Shown here: one piece after another, positions 1 to 6,646 of the stretch
Layout of the letters: every line of letters starts with the position of its first letter
How positions within the stretch are numbered: position 1 is the stretch's first letter
DNA from: Leptofilum sp050292445
Lineage (GTDB): Bacteria > Chloroflexota > Anaerolineae > Promineifilales > Promineifilaceae
DNA length: 13,968 nucleotides
Reading direction: 5' to 3'
Assembly (NCBI GenBank): GCA_050292445.1
Contig: JBNKLQ010000161.1
Coordinates: 1-13,968 of the forward strand
Position numbers and translations under genes: made by a program
The notes under the pieces: model-generated
The model's database searches: none
The model's input: the letters and a program-made list of their open reading frames with translations, nothing else
What the model was told of the DNA's origin: nothing

Positions 1-1
1 C

Positions 2-211
2 CAGATTGTGCAGGGGCGATTGTATCCAAATGATGACGGGGTGAAGGTGGGGTTGAAAACGGCCGTGTTGCTCATCGCTGCTGGATTGTTGCCGCTGCTG
101 GGTTGGTTTGTCCTCACCCCTATCCTGCTGCTCATTAGCTTGGGTGCAGGTATTATCACCCTGGTACGCCGCAAAAGTGCAGCCTTGCCAAGCAGCGAAG
201 CTCCATATTAG
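2..211 (+). CDS. C-terminal fragment of a membrane protein (5' end outside window)
   Basis: The reading frame is open from the window edge to a TAG at 209-211, so this is the 3' end of a gene that begins upstream. The visible 69 residues begin with a short polar stretch (QIVQGRLYPNDDGVKVG). A long hydrophobic region follows (from KTAVLLIAAG to LGAGIITLV), long enough for two closely packed transmembrane helices with a Gly-Trp turn between them. A positively charged VRRK and a short polar tail ending in SSEAPY come last, suggesting a cytoplasmic C terminus. The octamer ACGGCCGT encodes TAV at the start of the hydrophobic region. A GTG at 8 could be a start but has no ribosome binding site in view. 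The N-terminal domain is missing, so no family can be named. The gene converges on the HAD gene with only 11 bases between the stop codons. Confidence 0.6.
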   Translation, partial: QIVQGRLYPNDDGVKVGLKTAVLLIAAGLLPLLGWFVLTPILLLISLGAGIITLVRRKSAALPSSEAPY

Positions 212-222
212 GATGCCCTTGC

Positions 223-900
223 CTATCTGGTCAATTGAGTTAACAAGTGACTCAACTCATCTACTTTTTCAACCGTGTAGTCGGCTTGATTCGACTGTTT
301 TTTGGAAAACAATACGGTCTTTAGTCCAATTGATTTTGCCCCAAGGATGTCGTGTCTTACGGAATCGCCTACAAAAAGTGCCTTCCCTGAGGGCACATCA
401 ATTTGCTTAAGCGCGTGTAAAAATATGGCCGAATCCGGTTTGTAAATGCCAATGTCCCCGGCAATTACAATACAATCAAAGAATTTTTCTAGGCCGGAGT
501 TTTTAATCCGTGCCCGCTGTTCCACTCCATTATAAGCATTTGTAACAAGGCCTAACTTCACTCTTGGCCGAATAATTTGTAGCAAGGCTTCAATGCCTGC
601 GAGAGGCAGGCAGGCGTTAATCAGTTTTCCCTGATAAAGATGAACCAGGTCATTGTTCCAAGCTATTTCATATCTGGCAAACGTGTTTTTCAGTCGAAAC
701 TCATGCATCAGCAAAGGATCAATCAAGTTTTGGTCTACTAGTTGATGAAAGCGCATAATTTCGTCTACGGCCGTTCCCAAAAAATCCTCAAAAGGAACGG
801 ATGCACCAGTATAAGTGTGTAGCCAGCGCAAGCTTTGGATATCAGAATCTACATAGTTAACTAAAGTTCCATCAAAATCGAAAAGAATTGCCTTCAGCAT
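223..900 (-). CDS. HAD-superfamily hydrolase (YjjG/phosphoglycolate-phosphatase-like)
   Basis: This 225-residue protein has all four HAD motifs in order: motif I DFDGT at 8-12 (nucleophile D8, acid/base D10), motif II T120-N121, motif III K154 in KPDSAIF, and motif IV GDS at 178-180 with D184. The helical segment at about 15-95 is a C1-type cap. The family hydrolyses phosphate esters of small metabolites in the cytoplasm through an aspartyl-phosphate intermediate with Mg2+. The KPD and GDSxxxD motifs and the cap resemble YjjG-type nucleotidases and phosphoglycolate phosphatases, but the substrate cannot be read from sequence. No good Shine-Dalgarno sequence precedes the ATG. It is the last gene of a leftward operon, 40 bases after the ArsR gene, with a palindrome in the gap. 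The catalytic set is complete, so it should be active. Confidence 0.9.
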   Translation of the reverse strand: MLKAILFDFDGTLVNYVDSDIQSLRWLHTYTGASVPFEDFLGTAVDEIMRFHQLVDQNLIDPLLMHEFRLKNTFARYEIAWNNDLVHLYQGKLINACLPLAGIEALLQIIRPRVKLGLVTNAYNGVEQRARIKNSGLEKFFDCIVIAGDIGIYKPDSAIFLHALKQIDVPSGKALFVGDSVRHDILGAKSIGLKTVLFSKKQSNQADYTVEKVDELSHLLTQLTR

Positions 901-916
901 AATTATGGTTGGGTAT

Positions 917-944
917 GTAGGTCAATTTTGCAAAATTGACCTAC
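917..944. repeat. Perfect 28-bp palindrome at the ArsR gene stop
   Basis: Two 14-base arms, GTAGGTCAATTTTG and its exact complement, abut with no spacer. The right end covers the TAG stop codon of the ArsR gene (941-943), and the rest fills much of the gap to the HAD gene. No T-run follows on the minus strand, so it is not a canonical intrinsic terminator. It may stabilise or process the operon mRNA. It looks like a dispersed intergenic palindrome; only one copy is present here. Confidence 0.8.
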
Positions 945-1510
945 GGTTGGCAACGGTAGATGCCGCTGCTGCGGGTCATGAGTTTGTGTTCTATTAACGA
1001 GCGGCGCAGGGTGGCCACGTCTTCGTGGAAGTCGAGCAGGATGAAATTGACTTCTTTTTCGGTGTATTCTCGCTCCGGCTCAAACTCTTGCACGATGAGC
1101 TCCAAAATCACCTGCATCTTTTTGAGCTGGGCTGGTAGGCGGGTGAGTCGTCCGCGTTTAATGTAGGTGTTGAGCACCTTTTGCTTGTAGGCGTCAGTTT
1201 CTACTTCGGCCGTCAGGCTGGGCTGGGGCAGGCGAATGACCTCGCCCAACGGCTTTTTGAGCACATCGCCGACCAGTGAATACATTTGATAATATTGGTC
1301 CTTTGTGGCGGCAAGGAGTCCTGCATTGGCCAATTTACTGAGGTGATGCGAGACGGTGGCGGGTTTCAGGTTCAAAATGGCTGCCAACTCTTCGCCGTGG
1401 CGCGGCTTTTGCTGGATCAGGTTCAGGATGAGCAGCCGGGCGGGATGGCCCAGCGCTTTGAACAGTTGGGCGCGTTCTTCCAGATTGAATTCGGCCGTTG
1501 TTTTATGCAT
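941..1510 (-). CDS. ArsR-family transcriptional regulator with C-terminal DUF2087
   Basis: This 189-residue protein begins MHKTTAEF. An in-frame ATG exists at 1567, but the ATG at 1510 is preceded at 7 bases by AGGAG, and the family homology begins just after it. Residues about 8-90 are an ArsR-type winged helix (LFKALGHPARLLILNLI, then the recognition helix LKPATVSHHLSKLANAGLL). Residues about 115-187 match DUF2087: the pattern RLPAQLKKMQVILELIVQEF, then YTEKEVNFIL, then DVATLRRSLIEHKLMTR and a terminal IYRC. No CxC metal-binding motif is visible in the recognition helix, so the inducer is probably not a metal held in the classical ArsR site. The start overlaps the end of the upstream 82-residue gene by 8 bases, so translation is probably coupled. 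It likely autoregulates the promoter at 1822-1850. The link to the downstream HAD enzyme is unknown. Confidence 0.9.
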   Translation of the reverse strand: MHKTTAEFNLEERAQLFKALGHPARLLILNLIQQKPRHGEELAAILNLKPATVSHHLSKLANAGLLAATKDQYYQMYSLVGDVLKKPLGEVIRLPQPSLTAEVETDAYKQKVLNTYIKRGRLTRLPAQLKKMQVILELIVQEFEPEREYTEKEVNFILLDFHEDVATLRRSLIEHKLMTRSSGIYRCQP

Positions 1511-1751
1511 CCCAGCTCCTTTTGCCGGTGGCCCGCAGGTACACCATATCGAAAATGCCTTTGGCATGTTGAATGCTGCTTAACTTGATCTGTTCCTTGA
1601 CCAGCGTTTCCCGATCATTCATCGCTTTGAGCAGCTCAATCTCGTTGTTTGAGTGCGTTTCTATCGTGTTGATGACAAAGTGAAATGCCTTGGCGATTTT
1701 GTCTGCTTCGGAAAGGTCGGAGTCGAAAATTTCTTCATACTCTTTTTGCAT
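1503..1751 (-). CDS. Small helical protein of unknown function, first gene of the ArsR operon
   Basis: This 82-residue product is charged and predicted helical (EEIFDSDLSEADKIAKAF, then NNEIELLKAMNDRETLV). It has no signal peptide, membrane segment or recognisable motif. Evidence that it is real: the start ATG at 1751 follows a GAGGG ribosome binding site by four bases; a near-consensus promoter lies 70-100 bases upstream; and the reading frame ends by overlapping the ArsR start by 8 bases (TGGGATGCATAA holds both the ATG and the TAA). A co-translated partner of a DUF2087 regulator could be a ligand-sensing or antagonist subunit, but this is inference from position alone. I do not recognise the family. 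Confidence 0.7.
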   Translation of the reverse strand: MQKEYEEIFDSDLSEADKIAKAFHFVINTIETHSNNEIELLKAMNDRETLVKEQIKLSSIQHAKGIFDMVYLRATGKRSWDA

Positions 1752-1769
1752 AATACCCTCGTCATTTTG

Positions 1770-1808
1770 ATTAACCTCAAATTGGTTTTGGTTATTTTAG
1801 TTTAAACT
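1770..1808 (-). promoter_or_regulatory. Candidate operator elements in the ArsR operon leader
   Basis: Two symmetric elements lie between the predicted transcription start and the first ribosome binding site. One is the exact 10-base palindrome AGTTTAAACT at 1799-1808. The other is the imperfect inverted pair ATTAACC/GGTTATT at 1770-1796. AT-rich imperfect dyads just downstream of the promoter are typical of ArsR autoregulation. Assignment as an operator is inference. Confidence 0.35.
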
Positions 1809-1821
1809 TTATCTAATCAAA

Positions 1822-1850
1822 ATAATACAAATCATTTCTAACTTTGTCAA
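1822..1850 (-). promoter_or_regulatory. Sigma-70-type promoter of the small-protein/ArsR/HAD operon
   Basis: On the minus strand TTGACA (complement of 1845-1850) is followed after exactly 17 bases by TATTAT (complement of 1822-1827). This is a perfect -35 hexamer and a 5-of-6 -10 hexamer at optimal spacing. The start of transcription would fall near 1815, giving a leader of about 65 bases with the putative operator elements. Confidence 0.8.
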
Positions 1851-1883
1851 ATGGAAAATATTACGGCCGTTCCCAAAATCCGG

Positions 1884-1898
1884 TACAATAGCGGAATG
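1884..1898 (+). promoter_or_regulatory. Possible -10 element giving a leaderless recD2 transcript
   Basis: TACAAT at 1884-1889 lies six bases before the ATG at 1896, where no Shine-Dalgarno sequence is present. A transcript starting 6-7 bases downstream of the hexamer would begin at or next to the ATG. No convincing -35 was found. The same arrangement occurs before the gene at 5817. Confidence 0.35.
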
Positions 1899-4187
1899 GC
1901 AGAGCAGATTCAGATCGCTGGCTCCGTGGAGCGCATCACCTACTACAACGAGGAAAACGGCTACACTGTCTTGCGGCTGAAGCCGGATTCGCGGGGGATG
2001 CTGCCGTTTCGTTACGCCAGCGGGCGCGAGGCGCTCATCACCGTGGTGGGTAATTTGCCAGAGGTGCAGCCGGGTGAATGGCTCAAGCTGACGGGCAAAT
2101 GGGGCAATCACGCCAAACACGGCCGTCAATTTTTAGCCGAATTTTGCGAACAATCCTTACCGGCTACCACCGAGGGCATCAAGCGGTATCTTGGCTCCGG
2201 CATGATTCGTGGCGTGGGCAAGGTGATGGCCGAGCGCATCGTGCAGCGCTTTGGTGAGGACACGCTGGATGTGATCGAATACGAACCGGAACGCCTGCAA
2301 ACGGTGCTGGGCATCGGCAAAAAGCGGGTGGGGCAAATCATGAAGGCGTGGGAGGAGCAGCGGGCCATCAAGGACGTGATGATTTTCCTGCAATCCCACG
2401 GCGTGTCTACCAATCTGGCGACCAAAATCTACAAAAAGTATGGCGATGCCTCATTGGCCGTCGTGCAAAACACGCCGTACAAGCTGGTGCAAGATGTGTA
2501 CGGCATCGGCTTCAAAACGGCCGATAAAATTGCCCAGGCGTTGGGGCTGGCGGCCGACGATCCGGGCCGCATCGAGGCGGGCATCGCCTACACCCTCAAC
2601 CGCATGGCTGAGGACGGCCACGTCTACATGCCGCAAGAGGAATTGGAACCAGAAGCGGCCGAAATTTTGGGGTTGGTGACGGAGAAGATTACGGCCGTTA
2701 TCGACCATCTGGAAACGAGCGATTTTATCAAGCGGGAGACGATTCAGTATTCAGTAAACAGTGGTCAGTTATCCGTGATCGGTGAGCGACCGTCAGCCAG
2801 TGAGCAGTATTCGGTAGGCAGTAGCCAGTCACCTGCTGTAAGAGAAGAACGTGCGGTTTACCTGACACCGTTTTATTATTCCGAAGTGGGGGTGACGCAA
2901 AGAATTCAGCGCCTGATCGATCATCCGACGAGCCGGTTGGCGGTACTTCGCAAGCAAGCTTCGGGCCTTAATTTTCAGTCGTCGAAATCTGGCTTTATTT
3001 TGGCCCCGCAGCAGTTGCACGCTGTGGAAACGGCCGTTTCCCACAAAGTCACCATCCTCACCGGCGGGCCGGGCACGGGTAAAACGACGACGATGCGCGC
3101 CTTGCTGGATTTGCTGGATCGGCACCGGCTAACTTATGCCCTGGCATCGCCCACTGGGCGGGCGGCCAAGCGGCTGGCCGAAGCGACGGGGCGTGAAGCC
3201 AAAACGGTGCATCGTTTGCTGGAATTTAAGCCGGGGGAAGGATTCGGCCGTTCTGAAAACAATCCGCTGAATGCCGACATGGTCATCATCGACGAAGCCT
3301 CAATGCTGGATTTAATGCTGACTTATAACTTGCTCAAAGCAGTTTCGCCCGACAGCCATTTGCTGCTGGTGGGGGATGTGGACCAGCTGCCCAGCGTGGG
3401 TGCGGGGGATGTGCTGCGCGATTTGATCGATTCGGGAAAAACGGCCGTGGTGCGCCTACAAACCATCTTCCGCCAGGCGGCTGACTCGCTCATCATCAGC
3501 AACGCCCACCGCATCAACGAAGGCAACATGCCCGAAACCAGCCCAGAAGCCAAAGATTTTTTCCTTTTTGTAAAGGAGGACCCCGGCGAAGCGGCCGAAC
3601 TGCTGGTGGATGTGGTGAAAAACCGGGTGCCGCTCAAATTCAAGCTCGATCCGCTGGACGATATTCAGGTGCTGGCCCCGATGTACAACGGTGCCGTCGG
3701 CGTGAACAATCTTAATTTGTTGCTGCAATCTGCGCTCAATCCGGGGGCCAAGCGCAAAGCGGAGCGCAAACTCGGCGGGCGGCTCTTCCGCGTGGGCGAC
3801 AAGGTGATGCAGACGGTGAACAACTACGACAAAAACGTCTACAACGGCGACATTGGCCGCGTCACCGACATGGACATTTTGCAGCAAACGCTCACCGTCA
3901 GCATCGACGGCGCGCCGGTGGTGTATGATTTTTTGGAGGCAGACGAACTGGTTCATGCGTTCGCCATCTCGGTGCACAAGAGCCAGGGCGCGGAGTACCC
4001 CTGCGTGGTGATGCCGGTGGCCACCCAGCATTATTTGATGTTGCAGCGGAATTTGTTGTATACGGCCGTAACCCGCGCCAAAAAACTGGTCATCCTCGTC
4101 GGCACGCGCAAGGCCATCCGCATTGCCGTGAAAAACGACAAAACCACCCAGCGCCACACCGCCCTCGACTGGCGTTTGCAAAAGTAG
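1896..4187 (+). CDS. recD2: RecD2-family ATP-dependent 5'-3' DNA helicase
   Basis: This 763-residue SF1B helicase has the RecD2 layout. It begins with an N-terminal OB-like domain (about 4-88), followed by tandem helix-hairpin-helix segments (about 93-225, with GVGKVMAERI, GIGKKRVGQI and GIGFKTADKI). The motor follows: Walker A GGPGTGKT at 390-397, Walker B DEAS at 466-469, motif III VGDVDQLPS at 492-500, motif V HAFAISVHKSQG at 687-698, and motif VI YTAVTRA at 722-728. RecD2 acts without RecBC in DNA repair and replication-fork maintenance in the cytoplasm. I chose ATG 1896 because homology starts there (IAGSVERITYYNEENGYTV). ATG 1851 would add 15 residues, and those are encoded partly by an ACGGCCGT octamer. 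Residues about 283-315 are a Ser/Gln/Val-rich insertion encoded by a CAGT-type repeat, so the motor itself is intact. The gene diverges from the ArsR operon and has no obvious terminator. Confidence 0.95.
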   Translation: MAEQIQIAGSVERITYYNEENGYTVLRLKPDSRGMLPFRYASGREALITVVGNLPEVQPGEWLKLTGKWGNHAKHGRQFLAEFCEQSLPATTEGIKRYLGSGMIRGVGKVMAERIVQRFGEDTLDVIEYEPERLQTVLGIGKKRVGQIMKAWEEQRAIKDVMIFLQSHGVSTNLATKIYKKYGDASLAVVQNTPYKLVQDVYGIGFKTADKIAQALGLAADDPGRIEAGIAYTLNRMAEDGHVYMPQEELEPEAAEILGLVTEKITAVIDHLETSDFIKRETIQYSVNSGQLSVIGERPSASEQYSVGSSQSPAVREERAVYLTPFYYSEVGVTQRIQRLIDHPTSRLAVLRKQASGLNFQSSKSGFILAPQQLHAVETAVSHKVTILTGGPGTGKTTTMRALLDLLDRHRLTYALASPTGRAAKRLAEATGREAKTVHRLLEFKPGEGFGRSENNPLNADMVIIDEASMLDLMLTYNLLKAVSPDSHLLLVGDVDQLPSVGAGDVLRDLIDSGKTAVVRLQTIFRQAADSLIISNAHRINEGNMPETSPEAKDFFLFVKEDPGEAAELLVDVVKNRVPLKFKLDPLDDIQVLAPMYNGAVGVNNLNLLLQSALNPGAKRKAERKLGGRLFRVGDKVMQTVNNYDKNVYNGDIGRVTDMDILQQTLTVSIDGAPVVYDFLEADELVHAFAISVHKSQGAEYPCVVMPVATQHYLMLQRNLLYTAVTRAKKLVILVGTRKAIRIAVKNDKTTQRHTALDWRLQK
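2742..2840 (+). repeat. CAGT-type dispersed repeat inserted in frame in recD2
   Basis: About 99 bases are built of iterated CAGT/CAGTATTC words (CAGTATTCAGTAAACAGT, then ATCCGTGATC, then GAGCAGTATTCGGTAGGCAG). They resemble the intergenic repeat at 13342-13417, with which they share AGCAGTATTC, CAGTATTCAGT and ATCCGT. It stays open in the recD2 frame and encodes a low-complexity linker between the helix-hairpin-helix region and the segment VYLTPFYYSE. Confidence 0.75.
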
Positions 4188-4302
4188 TGTTCAACTTCAG
4201 CAGCAAGCAGTATTTCTCTCGTAGTCTCGTCGTCCAAAAGCAATAGTCCAAGCTGAGTATACTTCTCGTACTAAACGTTTTTTCAAGAGAGGTTTACTTT
4301 TA
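4188..4302. other. Intergenic leader before the lipoprotein gene
   Basis: This is a 115-base spacer with no ORF and no strong hairpin. A GAGAGG ribosome binding site precedes ATG 4303 by about 10 bases. TATACT at 4258-4263 could be a -10, but no matching -35 is seen. Confidence 0.4.
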
Positions 4303-5754
4303 ATGTCACACCTAAAATTTTTTGCTTATTTTCTTTTGCTCTGCCTGGGGCTGGTTGGTTGCCTGCCAGAGAGCACCGATCAGATCACAGTTGAGGTGAC
4401 ACGCGAACAGCCCACAGTTACTATTTCCGAAACAGAGACGGCCGTTCCCATCCAACCCACCACCGCAGCAGCCACAGCCGAACCTTCACCCTTGCCACTG
4501 CCGACCCCAACGGCCGTTCCCACCGAAGCCCCCCCGCTGCCAGACCCACCTGCGCGTGAAGAGGTGGATAACTTGACGGCCGTATCCGCTGAGGCCATCG
4601 CCTACGTGCAGAACGACCAACTCTTCATCCGCACCTTGCCCGATGGTGACACCGTGCCGGTGCATACCGAACCGTGCCCCGAAGGCAGCTACTGTTCCTT
4701 GAGTTACCTCAAATGGTCACCCGATGGGCAATATTTGCTCTACACCTATTACGATGGCGGCAGCAGCAGTCTGCGCGTCAGTGACCTTCAGGGCAATGGG
4801 CAAATCATTGAGGCTGTAGCCAATATTCGCCCTGGGGCCTGGTCGCCAGACGGCCGTAGCATTGCCTACATGATCCAAACCGACACCCCCGCAGAAACCA
4901 CCGAGGAGAGCTACCTGGCTGGCTGGGTGTTTGAAGTGTGGATAGTGTCCGTGGCTGAAGACGGCCGTTTGGTCGCGCCGCAACTGGTAGGCTCCTGGCA
5001 AAACTCTGGCGACGGCTGTGGTGGTGGTGGCCGCTCTACCAGCGAAGTGCTGTATGAAAACGAAGGTGGTACGCCCTACGGTTACAAGATGGGCGTCACC
5101 GAGTGGACAGCGCAAAACATTCTGCTCTTCAACCTCAATTGCACCAATATCGGCTTAGGCCGGTTTGACATGAGTAGCGGCACCGAGTTGTCTAGCTTTG
5201 ATCAACCCTTGCGCAATTTGGTGCTAAACGCCAGCGGCGACCGCTGGTACGCCGTCACCGGCAATGCCTGGGACCGCGAAAACCCCGAAAACAACCTGCT
5301 GGTTACCGGCACGCCCGATTCCACGGAAATCACGGTCATCCCCACCAGTGCCAAGGTAGAGCTGGCGTTTGTCGGCCAAACCAGCGGCGCACTTTACTAC
5401 ACGGAGCGCAACCCGCTGGGGCGGGAATCCGACGATAACCGGGGACTTTATTTTGCCTACTACGAATCCGCCCTGTGGCGCATCCAACCCGATGGGTCTG
5501 GCGAGGAACGATTGCTGTTTGGCGAGGATGCGCAGGCGTATGCTCAATTGGCGGAAACGGCCGTTGGCGATCTCATCTTTGTGTTGGTGGAAAATGAACG
5601 GCCGTTGGCCGAAGCCGCCCAGTTTGTGGCGGGGAACCCCGACACGCTGCAAGCTTACTACCCTCAACGCCACATCATGCAGCTATCGGCCAGCGGTGGC
5701 GAACCCACCCAAATCCTCAGCAACGCCGGGCAGCCCACCCTTAACTTACCCTGA
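4303..5754 (+). CDS. Secreted lipoprotein with TolB/WD40-like beta-propeller repeats
   Basis: This is a 483-residue protein. Residues 1-19 are a lipoprotein signal peptide ending in the lipobox LVGC, with C20 as the lipidated cysteine. Residues about 22-88 form a Pro/Thr/Ala/Glu-rich flexible linker, typical of surface proteins in this kind of bacterium. From about 95 the protein consists of beta-strand repeats that include two PD40-type motifs (LKWSPDGQYLLY, SPDG at 139-142, and GAWSPDGRSIAY, SPDG at 181-184), as in TolB-like propellers; later blades are more divergent. A glycine stretch near C240 and several cysteines suggest disulfides outside the membrane. No catalytic site is visible, so it is probably a ligand- or protein-binding surface protein of unknown partner. 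Seven ACGGCCGT octamers lie inside it. It is a single gene ending in a terminator-like hairpin. Confidence 0.85.
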   Translation: MSHLKFFAYFLLLCLGLVGCLPESTDQITVEVTREQPTVTISETETAVPIQPTTAAATAEPSPLPLPTPTAVPTEAPPLPDPPAREEVDNLTAVSAEAIAYVQNDQLFIRTLPDGDTVPVHTEPCPEGSYCSLSYLKWSPDGQYLLYTYYDGGSSSLRVSDLQGNGQIIEAVANIRPGAWSPDGRSIAYMIQTDTPAETTEESYLAGWVFEVWIVSVAEDGRLVAPQLVGSWQNSGDGCGGGGRSTSEVLYENEGGTPYGYKMGVTEWTAQNILLFNLNCTNIGLGRFDMSSGTELSSFDQPLRNLVLNASGDRWYAVTGNAWDRENPENNLLVTGTPDSTEITVIPTSAKVELAFVGQTSGALYYTERNPLGRESDDNRGLYFAYYESALWRIQPDGSGEERLLFGEDAQAYAQLAETAVGDLIFVLVENERPLAEAAQFVAGNPDTLQAYYPQRHIMQLSASGGEPTQILSNAGQPTLNLP

Positions 5755-5761
5755 CAGCCCG

Positions 5762-5804
5762 GAATGACCTCGATTTCCTCTTTCAAATCGAGGTCATTCT
5801 GTTT
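5762..5804 (+). terminator. Long hairpin after the lipoprotein gene, terminator-like
   Basis: GAATGACCTCGATTT at 5762-5776 pairs perfectly with 5785-5799 across an 8-base loop. It is followed by TGTTT, only a weak T-run. It starts 7 bases after the lipoprotein stop codon. It can end transcription of that gene, or may be another dispersed palindrome. Its distal arm overlaps the region where a -35 for the next gene would lie. Confidence 0.6.
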
Positions 5805-5819
5805 ACAATATCCTCCATG
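5804..5819 (+). promoter_or_regulatory. Possible -10 element giving a leaderless transcript of the Ham1-like gene
   Basis: TACAAT at 5804-5809 is seven bases before ATG 5817. The bases between (ATATCCTCC) are pyrimidine-rich and the opposite of a Shine-Dalgarno sequence, so initiation on a leaderless mRNA is plausible. TTCAAA at 5782-5787 is a weak -35 at 16-base spacing and falls inside the preceding hairpin. Confidence 0.35.
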
Positions 5820-6635
5820 ACCAAAGAACGGATTGACCGCCTTTACTTTGTTACCGCTTCGGAAAACAAGTTTGCCGATTACCAGTTTTTGCTGGGCAAG
5901 TTTGCCGATCTTTTTTGGTTTCGCTACAACGTGGAAGATGTGGTCACCACCGATGTCGATATTCTCATTCGGCGCAAGGTGGAAACGGTTAAGCCCAAGC
6001 TGCCTTACCTGCCCTTTTTGGTGGAACAAACCAACTTGATGATTCGTGCCTGGAAAAATTTGCCGGGCAATGTGGCCGGATTATTTATTGGCGGCGTTGG
6101 CGTGGCGGGCATTTGCCGGATGTTGGACACATTTCCGGATCGCTCGGCAACGGCCGTTACCAAACTGGCGTATCATGGCCCCGATGATCGCGTAGCCATC
6201 TTTACTGGACATCTGGCTGGCACCATTGCCCCAGAGCCACGCGGGCAGCAAATTTTTGGCTGGGACGCCATCTTCATCCCCGAAGGGCACGACCGCACCC
6301 TGGCGGAGATGAGCCTGGAGCAGCGCAATAGCATTTCTACGCGGAAGCTGGCGGTGGCTGAATTTTATACGGCCGTTCTCCAAGAAGAACGCGCCGATAC
6401 CCTGCTGCAAAACCGCATCCGTCTCAAAGAACTCATGGTACGCTACTTCAACAAAGAAGAACTTGAAGACCTCTGCTTTGACCTGGGTATCGACAAAGAC
6501 AATTTGCCCAATGCCACCAAGCCAGAACTGGCCAAAGAAATCATCCTCTACTGCGAGCGGCATGGCATGTTAGAACGCCTGCTAGACATCTGCCGCCAGC
6601 AGCGCCCCCACGCTGAATGGCCCGAAGAATTGTAA
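5817..6635 (+). CDS. Ham1/ITPase-like NTP pyrophosphatase fused to a C-terminal effector-associated (death-like) domain
   Basis: This is a 272-residue protein. Residues about 8-190 follow the Ham1/RdgB/ITPA fold, closest in pattern to eukaryote-type ITPA: FVTASENK at 11-18 (family TGNxxK), an acidic D48 where ITPA has its metal-site Glu, LVEQT at 68-72 (ITPA VEDT), FGWDAIFIPEG at 147-157, TLAEM at 161-165, and RNSISTR at 170-176 (family KNxxSHR). Ham1 enzymes hydrolyse (d)ITP/XTP to monophosphate and pyrophosphate. Several family residues differ (TGN to TAS, VEDT to VEQT, KN to RN, SHR to STR), so activity or substrate may have changed. Residues about 199-270 are an extra all-helical domain absent from ordinary Ham1. 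Its pattern (LKELMVRYFNKEELEDLCF, LGID, ELAKEIILY, ERHGMLERLLD, RPHAEW) resembles the effector-associated adaptor domains of NACHT/caspase/TIR conflict systems. I cannot assign the numbered EAD family. No partner gene is adjacent. Confidence 0.75.
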   Translation: MTKERIDRLYFVTASENKFADYQFLLGKFADLFWFRYNVEDVVTTDVDILIRRKVETVKPKLPYLPFLVEQTNLMIRAWKNLPGNVAGLFIGGVGVAGICRMLDTFPDRSATAVTKLAYHGPDDRVAIFTGHLAGTIAPEPRGQQIFGWDAIFIPEGHDRTLAEMSLEQRNSISTRKLAVAEFYTAVLQEERADTLLQNRIRLKELMVRYFNKEELEDLCFDLGIDKDNLPNATKPELAKEIILYCERHGMLERLLDICRQQRPHAEWPEEL

Positions 6636-6646
6636 AACTTAACCAC

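Noticed and set aside
1511..1567. Extended start of the ArsR gene at 1567
   Set aside because: The ATG at 1510 has AGGAG and begins just before the winged helix; the extension lies inside the preceding gene.
3456..4181. Minus-strand open frame of 241 codons opposite recD2
   Set aside because: His/Val/Asp-rich antisense shadow of the helicase motor, which carries all SF1 motifs on the plus strand.
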